Shown here piece by piece: positions 10,628 through 21,300 of a stretch of 33,688 nucleotides of DNA. This stretch comes from Pleurobrachia bachei (lineage: Eukaryota > Ctenophora > Tentaculata > Cydippida > Pleurobrachiidae), in assembly GCA_000695325.1 (NCBI GenBank), contig AVPN01000005.1, positions 34,447 to 68,134 on the forward strand. Reading direction: 5' to 3'. Each line of letters opens with the position of its first letter. Within the stretch, counting starts at the first letter, position 1. The position numbers were made by a program, and so were the translations under genes. The notes under the pieces are model-generated. The model saw nothing but the letters and a program-made list of their open reading frames with translations, ran no database searches and had not been told where the DNA came from.

Positions 10628-13446
10628 CTAACCACTTAGAGCGGCTCCATTCCACAGCAGTAGCTGGCCATCCTGTGATGCAGTATACAGATTATCTGAC
10701 TTTTCACTCTCAAACTGTACCTCCCAAATTGCACTGGCGTGACCTGGCAGGGGATTAGATAAAGTGATGGTAGGAACCTGGATTAAATAAACTTAATGAC
10801 AGTTAAGTGGAAACAAAAAACATACTTATAATTTTATAGAGATCTAGATTTTAAACCAGAAAGTCAGTTTTGAAAAAGGTAAGAGATGAAATGAAAACAG
10901 TAAAATAAAATTAGTACCTGCAAAAGTAGCAAGAGGGAATGATCCACTACGTAAATCCCAGATTAAGATACTGCCATCTGAGCGGGAATTGGCAACTATC
11001 GTTGGCTGGGTCGAGTGAACTGCTATCCCCAATATAGACACCTGGGATTGATGTCTAATGAGTTGAGGTATTTTTTCTCATAACGGCCACAGGCAAAATG
11101 TGAGACGTGGGTCGTGGGCGGAACACAAATTACAATATCATAAACAATTTATATGACCCATTGAATGGTACTACCCGGTAGGAGGTATAGGAATTTAGAT
11201 ATCACAAATGTGTCACTTTACACAGTGAATACAGAGTGAATACGCAGTGAATGCACAGTGAATGCACAGTGAATACACAATGAATGCAGAGCGAATACGC
11301 AAGTAATACACAGTGAATGGAGAGTGGTTCCAGAGTGAATACGCAGCGAATACGCAGTGAATACGCAATGAATGAGGTACACCGAATCATGAGCACTGAG
11401 CGTCTGAACAGTACCGTCAAATATCGGTTCACATCTCTCCCTCCGTCTCTGATCCCTGTATCTCTGTCTTTATTTCTATCCCTGTTTCTCCATATGTCTC
11501 TGTTTCTCTTTCTGTTTCTCTATCTCTGTCTATGTCTCCGTTTCTCACTCTCTCTGGCTGTCTCTCTCTCTTTATCTCTCTCAGTCTTTAGATGAAGATA
11601 TATCTGAGAGAGAGAGATAGAGAAAGATAGAGAGAGGTGGAAGAGAGATAGAGAGAGAAAGGGGAGAGAGAGAAGAGAGAGAGAAACAAAGATAGATGGA
11701 GAAACAGAGATAGATGGAGAAACAGAGATACAGGGAGAGATGTGAACCGATACACGGTTGACGGTACTGCTCAGACGCTCAGTGCTCATGATTCGGGGTA
11801 CCTCATTCACTGGCATAAGCGACGCATAAGTGAGACCTTGGTGAGACGTAAGTCTGCGTATTCACTCTGTATTCACTGTGTAAACACTGTGTAAAAACTA
11901 TAGATTTAAGGATATGGAGGATGCGGGTAGTACCCATTGAACTGTGTCATTTCATGAAGAAATGCGGCGTGAGTTTTAAATGGTCCACTCACCAGATCAC
12001 TTGACATGGTAGATGCAGGTGTAGCATCCGTAGACCTGGTATCATAACAATGTAGCTGCCCTGCAGAGCTACCAACAAGAATACTATGTCCTAGGTATTG
12101 GGTACACGCATTCAGACACATCCCCGCCTTGGCACCGTAAACAGGCCTGCCGCCTTGGATTGTGTGAACCTGGGGAGAGGGATGGGGGGCTAAAGGGAGG
12201 GAGGGGAAGGGGGAAAGGGGAGAGACGGGATAATGGAGCAGGAGGGAGAGAGGAAGGGAGGGAGAGGTAGAGGGAGGGAGGGAGGGAGGAGAGCTTGAGA
12301 GAGGAGAGTGATATGCAAAAGAAGATATCTTTACTACTGAAGACCATTATATTGACGTTGAATGTAGTCTACCTGTAGATGTCCTTCTTCCCCAACAGAA
12401 GCTACAAGTTTCTCAGATGTTGATATTTGTGTAGTTTTCCGATTTGGTGTTTTTAGTTCGGTGAGTCTCGTTAGTTGGTTACTTGGTCCAATGGCCCACA
12501 CCTGCAAATGAGGGTGTTGAGAATTGAGACACACATGGAGGGAGCATACTGGTTAGACAAGGGTGTGTTTGAGATCTAGTTTCTAATTACAGGATGTAAC
12601 AGCTAATTACTAATTAGGAAGAAACAATAACACTTGAGAGTTGGAAAAAAGGAAAACAAGAGATCATAATTAGGATAAATATCCACAGTCTCTCAGTACA
12701 ACTTGTATACAGTAAATTATGTGAAAATAAATAATGTTTTACATCGATATGTGCAAAAACCCAAATCTAACCGGTAAATCGGGGTCCGACTGTATACCTG
12801 TAAAGCACTGTCACAGCTATCCTCATAACCGACAACAAAAGTTTTGTTGTTCACCATTCCCAGAGAGGATGGTTTCTCGTCCAGACACGACACTGCAACC
12901 CTCTTGATTTTCTCCTTGTTACATTCCCACAGGGAGACTGACTGGGCTGTACTGCTGTAACTCACTGAGGGGGGGGGTGTAAACAGTACAACCAACCTAG
13001 CAAATAGCAATTTAACATGTCTTTAGAGTTTTTAGCATACATTCACTGTTCACGGTGAATGTATGGTAACGGCACTGATTGCTAGGTACGTGGGATACGT
13101 TGAAACGGTTCGTGATCATAAGTGGTTAACTGGACTGGGCAGCAGTGCTGTTTAGTGGACTAGGAGAGTTATTTCTACGTGGGAAGGTATGGCACGTGTA
13201 CACGTCTCTAATAAACTGACTAAATCGTATTTTCGTTGTGGCCTTTCCTGAAGATGTTTCTCAAGCGATCGCTTCTTGTTCTTCTGACTTCAGCTGTTTC
13301 ATATCATTCCAAAATTGTCACGTGATGCCCATATATGGAGTTATAAACTAACCTGTGAGGCACTGGTCTGTGCTACCGAGGACAGTGTTGGCAGGAGGTC
13401 GCCACCTCACGCACACAATTGTTTCTCCGATGAACTTGCTCGACAT
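10628..13446 (-). CDS. NUP43: Nucleoporin Nup43-like WD40 protein, six exons
   Basis: Nup43 is a WD40 beta-propeller subunit of the Nup107-160 (Y) complex of the nuclear pore. Exons (minus): 13353-13446, 12798-12964, 12373-12501, 11993-12169, 10918-11041, 10628-10743; phases agree, giving 268 aa. The N-terminus MSSKFIGETIVCVRWRPP matches the Nup43 KFVSxKISxxRWRP opening. WD-type blades follow, with ends SVSLWECN, QLHCYDTR, SILIWDLRSG and QLLLWNG, and HASAIWEVQFESEK matches the late Nup43 blade. The exon 2 acceptor at 12965 was chosen on phase and its C-rich tract; the AG at 12989 gives the wrong phase. A stop falls right after LLLWNGAALSG, so about 100 residues of the human C-terminus are absent. 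Intron 4 holds a large foldback element. Exons 1-2 exist a second time upstream. Confidence 0.83.
11217..11884. mobile_element. Foldback-type element in NUP43 intron 4
   Basis: The ends are inverted copies beginning TTTACACAGTGAATAC. Inside them are further inverted segments (GAATCATGAGCACTGAGCG at 11385 and its reverse complement near 11775), then CT-rich sequence on the left and GA-rich on the right that pair across a centre near 11590. The left end is expanded into a minisatellite of 10-12 bp GTGAATACGCA-type units (11222-11367). No coding potential. Such long, internally repetitive inverted ends are typical of foldback transposons; TSDs are not clear. Confidence 0.6.
12165..12300. repeat. 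Purine-rich GGGA low-complexity tract in NUP43 intron 3
   Basis: Roughly 130 bp are almost pure purine on the plus strand, made of GGGA and GAGG units. On the transcribed strand it is a polypyrimidine tract leading to the exon 4 acceptor. Confidence 0.7.
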
Positions 13447-14975
13447 TTTGTGCGCTAGAGATAAGAGTGAGAAATGAAAATAAAAGACTGTTAATTATTG
13501 CATTCTCGGAATCTCCGGACGTCTCTTAATTTGCATTTTTTTAACTGACACGGCGTCCGTATCAGTTAAAAAGGATTATGGGCACTGAGAATCTTACAAC
13601 TAAAGCCGATGTGAAATAAGATAGAGGTGGCAAACTTCCGCGTGACCGACTTCCAGCGGGCTGCTAACTGGATCCCCCGAGAGCAGGTCAGGGCCAATGA
13701 CGGATTTTCCCGGTAGGGTTCGATGGGAGCAACGTTCCCATATGCCAAAGGCTCCTCACCTCTGTACCATGTAGATTTAAGATAATGCAGTAGTTTCAAG
13801 GAGCGTCAAGCGATCTAACTTGATTTTCCGTTTTAATTTACATCGATATGTGCAAAAACCCAAATCTAACCGGTAAATCGGGGTCCGACTGTATACCTGT
13901 AAAGCACTGTCACAGCTATCCTCATAACCGACAACAAAAGTTTTGTTGTTCACCATTCCCAGAGAGGATGGTTTCTCGTCCAGACACGACACTGCAACCC
14001 TCTTGATTTTCTCCTTGTTACATTCCCACAGGGAGACTGACTGGGCTGTACTGCTGTAACTCACTGAGGGGGGGGGTGTAAACAGTACAACCAACCTAGC
14101 AAATAGCAATTTAACATGTCTTTAGAGTTTTTAGCATACATTCACTGTTCACGGTGAATGTATGGTAACGGCACTGATTGCTAGGTACGTGGGATACGTT
14201 GAAACGGTTCGTGATCATAAGTGGTTAACTGGACTGGGCAGCAGTGCTGTTTAGTGGACTAGGAGAGTTATTTCTACGTGGGAAGGTATGGCACGTGTAC
14301 ACGTCTCTAATAAACTGACTAAATCGTATTTTCGTTGTGGCCTTTCCTGAAGATGTTTCTCAAGCGATCGCTTCTTGTTCTTCTGACTTCAGCTGTTTCA
14401 TATCATTCCAAAATTGTCACGTGATGCCCATATATGGAGTTATAAACTAACCTGTGAGGCACTGGTCTGTGCTACCGAGGACAGTGTTGGCAGGAGGTCG
14501 CCACCTCACGCACACAATTGTTTCTCCGATGAACTTGCTCGACATTTTGTGCGGATCTCTATTCTCACTCTTTACTTTTATTTTCTGACAATTAATAACG
14601 TAATGTCATCGTATATCTCGCATTACTTGAATTCGTAAGAGCCTTAGAGGCCTGCAGAGAATTAAACGTAAAAAAATTGACTGTCGGCGTCCGTATCAGT
14701 TAAAAAGGATTATGGGCACTGAGAATCTTACAACTAAAGCCGATGTGAAATAAGATAGAGGTGGCAAACTTCCGCGTGACCGACTTCCAGCGGGCTGCTA
14801 ACTGGATCCCCCGAGAGCAGGTCAGGGCCAATGACGGATTTTCCCGGTAGGGTTCGATGGGAGCAACGTTCCCATATGCCAAAGGCTCCTCACCTCTGTA
14901 CCATGTAGATTTAAGATAATGCAGTAGTTTCAAGGAGCGTCAAGCGATCTAACTTGATTTTCCGTTTTAAAAATA
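12739..14975. repeat. Direct tandem duplication of the NUP43 5' end
   Basis: Two copies (12739-13837 and 13838-14975) each contain NUP43 exon 2, intron 1, exon 1 and about 500 bp upstream. They look nearly identical over most of their length. The exception is 13455-13550 versus 14554-14684, where the second copy carries the base-by-base complement of the first, interrupted by 35 extra bases at 14600-14634. Confidence 0.93.
13897..14545 (-). pseudogene. Second copy of NUP43 exons 1-2
   Basis: Exon 1 (ATG at 14545) and exon 2 (about 13897-14063) match the exons at 13353-13446 and 12798-12964 with intact splice sites and the same translation. In the transcription direction this copy precedes the complete gene and has no exons 3-6 of its own. 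A transcript starting here could skip the nearer copy and splice from its exon 2 to exon 3, since the phase is the same. It is either a duplicated promoter plus first exons or the other allele. Confidence 0.8.
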
Positions 14976-15392
14976 AAAGCACGCCAAAATTTTCGGAATT
15001 TTTTTCCGAACTGGAAAAATTGAGCGCGCGCAGCAAAATTTTAGAACGCGCAAAACATAAGCCGCGCGACAAAATTGTTAAGATTCAGTTTGTCGCGCTA
15101 AATTTCGTGATTCTCAGATGTGAGCACAAAGTGGGTTCCGCCAATTAGGTGTCATTTGTCGTTGCCGGTCCAATACAAGATTGTAAAAGCGGTATTCTCT
15201 GACTCAGAAACATATAAAGGAACTGTACAATTTCACAAGTTTGCAGCAAATTCAACACTGCTCAATTCGTAAACTTAAGTCTTGTTTCTCACTCTCCACC
15301 CCTTCAGAAAATATTTACACAAAACGGCCTGCATTCAAAACAATTTCACATCACTGTCCATTGCCACTATCATGTGTAACACGATGTGTTGT
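14976..15392. other. Spacer between GAS8 3' end and the NUP43 upstream copy
   Basis: A CpG-bearing stretch with several GCGCGC blocks (about 15020-15105) suggests promoter-type sequence for the minus-strand NUP43 copy. The right side should hold the GAS8 3' UTR; no clear AATAAA is seen on the minus strand. No gene recognised. Confidence 0.4.
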
Positions 15393-18300
15393 TTAGTTGG
15401 GTGCTGCAACAAGCCCAGCGGGTCCCTGTCCTAGAGGCTGTCCTCCGACCGTGCTCTCTAGTGGCCGGAATCCAAGCTCTTCCGTTGGAATTCCAAACAT
15501 GTTTAACTTTGCTTCGTACGTTCTCATGAGATCGTTATGTGCCTGGAGAGATGGGGAGGTCAATATAATTGTGTAACTGTAACACTAATCACTTAATATA
15601 TCAACATGTCAAGCCCTGCTCCATCCCTGTATCAGACATATATACAAACAGTGTCTGCCACTGATATAATATCATTCATGGAGAGTATAAAGTTGCGTAC
15701 CCAACCCAACTTTCACTCAGAATTGAAGAAGCTCGGTTACACACTGGATTACAACTCCAACATCTCACCCCCTCATTGTCAATAAGGAGGCCATACTACC
15801 AATACCTTATTCCACACTCTAGTGTTTTGACCTTGATAACTTGGCAGTTGGTCACCCATTTACTGCCCGAGAGTAATGAGAGTAAAATGGGTAACCAAAA
15901 GTATACTGTTGCTCAGTTTAGTTACCTTGCAGACTCGAGCCAGTTCATACTGTAGATCCTTGATGGCACTGTTCTTACTATCCAGAACATCCTCCAGCTT
16001 TCGGGTGACCACCGTCAGAGCAGTGGCGTCCAGGTTGCTTGCTGACAGAACCTGCAACGAGAGAAATGGGGTTAGGATATAACCGCTAGGCAACTTTCAC
16101 ACGCGCTGGCAAGGGGTTCGTAACCAAAACGAGAGATGGGGTTAGGACAGGTTTATTATTATGTATGCGTTTGTGTAAATACACTCTACTAGGATTGAAC
16201 TATGAATGTTGCTCAATTAACCACGGAAAGATTAATGAATATCGGATCGTAAACGTTTTATGGTCATTATAATGGAGTTACAGCAATCTTATCGGTAAGT
16301 ATCTCAGTTACTATCCAAGAATTTAAGGAGCTGCAACTAAACTAAATTCATGTGCTAAATGCTTGGTTTTGTAACAGGAACCGACGCTTTGTTCATTTGC
16401 CGGTTAGTCTTGAGCAATAAATCCAGTGCACTGACTTTGTCAGCCAATCAGGGACCAGAATTTCCTGATTCGGTCGGTTCCTGTTTTTTCCCTGCCGCTG
16501 AGTGACAAACCTCGTTGAGCTGAGCCTCCTTCTTTTCGAGCACGTCCGCTAGTGCCAATAGCTTCTTCTCTAGGAGGAGATTCTTAAAACCTGCCTTTTG
16601 TTGTACCTCGTGAATGGCACTGACAAACTTACTGTACAGGTCGTCTCTCTCCTGTTGTACCTGATTTTGGAAATGTTGTTATTTGGAAATGATTATCATT
16701 TGGTTTAGTTTGAACCCAAGACCTTGTTTATGAATTATAGGAGGGGCGTGGGGTAGCAGCACTACATCAAACACAGTTTTTAATTATTATTGGGTTCGGC
16801 AATGCTGCTGGCATTGCTCTCCCTCAGTTTTACATTCGATTCTTTGTAAGCTAACTCGGTGAGAGAGAGTGGAGATTAGGATTGGAGAGATCGGATATTG
16901 TTTTTACTCTCAGTCACCTGGCTTGTGTTCGCGAAACTTTATCTCTTGATCGGGAGAAAAAAGCTGAATAGCAGCGCATTTTTCTAGCATGGCATGAGCA
17001 TTACATGTAAGTGCTCTGATCATTTGAGCTCTCCCTCTCCCGTCCTTAACTATTTGTTCTGTAGGTGCTACCAACATTGATTGTCCCCAAAATTGATTCC
17101 TGTACGTGACACATACCTGTTTGAAACGCTGCTCCAAAACTTCATGCTCCCAATTGAGTGCCTTGAGATCTTGCTCTTGTACCTTCAATCGGGCCTTGGC
17201 GCTCTGAAAATGGGAGCAATTGTTAATGGTGCAAAAGGGTATTGGATTCATTTTTAACTGTCTATCGCCCACTCAGAGGTCTGTAGCGTATCCAGACAGT
17301 TATGAAACGTTTGGTGGTGTGTGGAATAATAATTTTATCGTTATTATTAGCTCGCCCTCTCGGAGAAAGTTTTAGAAAAACTGTAAATGGAGAGCGAGTA
17401 CAAACGACTGTTTGTGTTACAGATAGAGGCACAATTCTAACTAAGAAAAAGAGAGCAACAGAAAACCGAGAGTTTTTAGAGCGGGTGCTAAACTTGTAGC
17501 TTGCTTTAATGATATTCATAAGGATTTTGACATATTTAGGATCCGAACAATAGCTGTAACATAGATTGTTGGACGCCATTACTGCAACACCCCTGGAAAT
17601 GTTGTTATTTGGAAATGATTGTCATTTGGTTTAGTTTGAACCCAAGACCTTGTTTATGAATTATAGGAGGGGCGTGGGGTAGCAGCACTACATCAAACAC
17701 AGTTTTTAATTATTATTGGGTTCGGCAATGCTGCTGGCATTGCTCTCCCTCAGTTTTACATTCGATTCTTTGTAAGCTAACTCGGTGAGAGAGTGGAGAT
17801 TAGGATTGGAGAGATCGGATATTGTTTTTACTCTCAGTCACCTGGCTTGTGTTCGCGAAACTTTATCTCTTGATCGGGAGAAAAAAAGCTGAATAGCAGC
17901 GCATTTTTCTAGCATGGCATGAGCATTACATGTAAGTGCTCTGATCATTTGAGCTCTCCCTCTCCCGTCCTTAACTATTTGTTCTGTAGGTGCTACCAAC
18001 ATTGATTGTCCCCAAAATTGATTCCTGTACGTGACACATACCTGTTTGAAACGCTGCTCCAAAACTTCATGCTCCCAATTGAGTGCCTTGAGATCTTGCT
18101 CTTGTACCTTCAATCGGGCCTTGGCGCTCTGAAAATGGGAGCAATTGTTAATGGTGCAAAAGGGTATTGGATTCATTTTTAACTGTCTATCGCCCACTCA
18201 GAGGTCTGTAGCGTATCCAGACAGTTATGAAACGTTTGGTGGTGTGTGGAATAATAATTTTATCGTTATTATTAGCTCGCCCTCTCGGAGAAAGTTTTAG

Positions 18301-21300
18301 AACAACTGTAAAGGGAGAGCGAGTACAAACGACTGTTTGTGTTACAGATAGAGGCACAATTCTAACTAAGAAATAGAGAGCAACAGAAAACCAAGAGTTT
18401 TTAGAGTGGGTGCTAAATTTGCAGCTTGCTTTAATATTATTCATAAGCATAAGGATTTTGGCATATTGAGGATTCGAACAATAGCTATAGCATAGATTGT
18501 TGGACGCCATTACTGCAACACCCCTGCAACTTGGCCCACCCACACTAAAGGTGGCACGAAGGTGTGTCATAATCTCACCTGTAGACTCTGCTTGTCCTTC
18601 TGATAGTTCGCCAGCTGTTTCTTGAGCTCTGAAACCTCAGCCTTGGCTTTCTCCAAAGGCTCTTTCAGCCGTTTGTTCTCAGCCTGAATTTCGGACATCT
18701 GTTTCTCGCTCCTCTCCTCTTTCTTCTTCATGTCCTCAACTTGTTCCTGAAATTGGAATCATTTTGAGCCAAGAGAGTGTTATCTAGATTAGTAGGAAGA
18801 ATTAGATATGTAACATTACATGTATCTAGTGTCGGTTGGCCTCCTATGAATTAGGCCTGTCACATTGCACAAAATGTTCCCGTGAGGGTCTCACTGAGAC
18901 AATTTAAGTTGGCCTCACAATTATATCGCTCATCAGAAGCGATCCTTTGTATACGGGGTTGCACAAGATCTTTCTCTTGTCTAACGAGTGTACTTCTTGT
19001 AAAATGTTACAACCTTATCCATATTTTATTCAGGTCCCTTGTGCCGTGTATATTGATACAGACTGTTTAGAAACTTATCCCATCCCCAGCCAGCTAAACC
19101 TTTCTTTTCTATGCATAATGGAAGTGGGTATAGTCTAGAGAGACCATTCCCAGACAACCATTCAACCCGTTTAGGTGCCCTTCTTTCTAAGGCCCAGACT
19201 TTTGTTTAAAGCCCACCCTGAGACCCAACATCTTATAGGTACCTTGAGGGAGTTAATTAGTCAATTACCTTGAGGGAGTTAATTAGTGCGAGGTTGTTGA
19301 GGGTGATGTCATTATAGTAATTCTTGATATCACTGAACGCCTTCTCATGGTTCTTCATCAGTGTATTGATCTGACCGTTCTTCCTCTGGTTGTGGTTAGA
19401 GTGCGGGTTAGAATAATTCATTAGGGGCACAATGTCAATTTCAAGTTCAGTGTTCACTGTCACGCTTAGACCGCAGTTCTGAGAATAAGGTCAGGCCAAT
19501 GTTCTGGCAGAGTGGTGATCACGAACCTCTTCAATTTCATGAATCTCAGTCTTCCTCCTGAGCTCCAACTCCTCCCTCAGAACTTTCATTTTCTTTTCGT
19601 ACTTAGCCTGAAGCTCCTTGGCGTGCCTCTCACTATCTTGTCGCAGGGCTGTGATGGCTTCATCGTGTTGCTGAGAGGAGAGAAAATTATATCATTCTAG
19701 AAATATTATTGGATATATCTTGAGCTTTTCTAGTTATAAAAGTAAGATAATGAGTTAGTGATATGTGATATAATCAATCAAAATATATGATAGAAGGGAG
19801 AACGAAGGCGAGAATGAGAGATGTAGATAGGTAGGGCTTGTTCAATTCTTCTAACTAAGTATATTTCCTCTTACCTTTTTCAAGTTCTTGATCACATCCT
19901 CATGACTCAGTTCCAGTTCCTTTAACTGAATCTTCAAGCTTCTCTTGTCCTTCCTCAAATCACCCTCATTACCCCTGTGTTCATCTTGCTCCAACTTTAG
20001 AGTCAGGGTACTGTCCGCTTTTAGCTCGGTAATATTGTTTTGATGTTCGTAAAGCAGGTGCTTCACCTTCTGCTTGTATACCTGGATTAAGAGAGATAGG
20101 TGGGTTAAAATGAGTTTGTTAGTTTGGATCAGTTGTAGAAGAACAAAATTTAACCGCCACTTGAACAGCCCATGTATATGCGACGTTACAAGCACTACTC
20201 GACACTACAACAACAAAACTATGTCGTCTTTGTAACAAATAATTGTATTGTTCATGCTATTATTATACGGCGGTGTAACAGCACAAACAAATAACACTGT
20301 GTGTAACAAGCATGTTGCCCCGCTGCTGTTTTGAGTGTAAAAACGGGAGTGCTGACAATACAACTTTACATAGCACTAGAACATCGCGCGCCGCGCAACA
20401 ATCTCACACTAGTAACAGAGCTGATATGAGGGAGGATCATGGCAACAATCCCACACTAGCAACAGATATGAGATAAGAGCTGATGATAAGAGCTGATGAG
20501 CGAGCAAGCCGTGGCTACGAATCGGTTGGTTACGAAGTAACCCCTTGCCAGTTCGTAACCAAGCAAATTGGTAGGAACAGAGTGTCTGGGCAACAATAAC
20601 TAAGTCCAAAACCTACATAGCAGATCATTTTATAGTTAGGATATGTTTTTGTTGGGATTGATATGTCGATATCCGAATTCTAGACCCCATACCAACCCTT
20701 GGCCTAATCCTTATTTGGCATAAATGCACAGATTAACTACACTATAAGATGATACCCAGCCTAATTTATGAGCTTAGTTCAAAACGGTAAATGGAAGAAA
20801 TAGTATTAGCTCCAGTCCTGGAAAAACGGCATTCTGGAAGTATAACTAATTTATGAATTTCCTTTCTGGTTTAGTAATTTTAGAATTAATAATTTAGGGC
20901 TCTCATCGTACTCTATACTGCAAGAGGCCATCGATTACAGTCAGCTGAACAGTCAAGATTTTAGAGAGTGGATTTTACAGAGAGTGGTCTAACATATGTC
21001 TTTTAATTTTAAAATTGGAATTCCACTCCAAAATTAATTTAGAGTGGGACATGGTAGAGAAACTACCCCCCCCCCTTTCAACTTGATGCCTCTCCTCCAT
21101 GTCTTCCATCTCTCTGTCTTTATTTCGGAGAAGAGCCTTCCCCTCATCAAGCTGTCGCTTTGTAATCTCCCAGAAAGTGTTGATCTTATCCCGCTCCAGC
21201 TGGAAGTAATTTCGCTCCTCCCTCTCTCGCTCCATCTCTGAAAATTGAGAGGTGGTTTTAGTGAGATTTGCGGTAATCTAGATTCTCGACAGTCGACTTA

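Noticed and set aside
12965-12988. Upstream acceptor for NUP43 exon 2 giving an RLVVLFTPPP start
   Set aside because: It needs phase 2 but exon 1 ends in phase 1; the acceptor after the C-run fits.
13566-13799. A 77-codon minus-strand frame identical at 14700-14933
   Set aside because: It is conserved only because the DNA is duplicated; no start context, no domain, and it lies upstream of NUP43.
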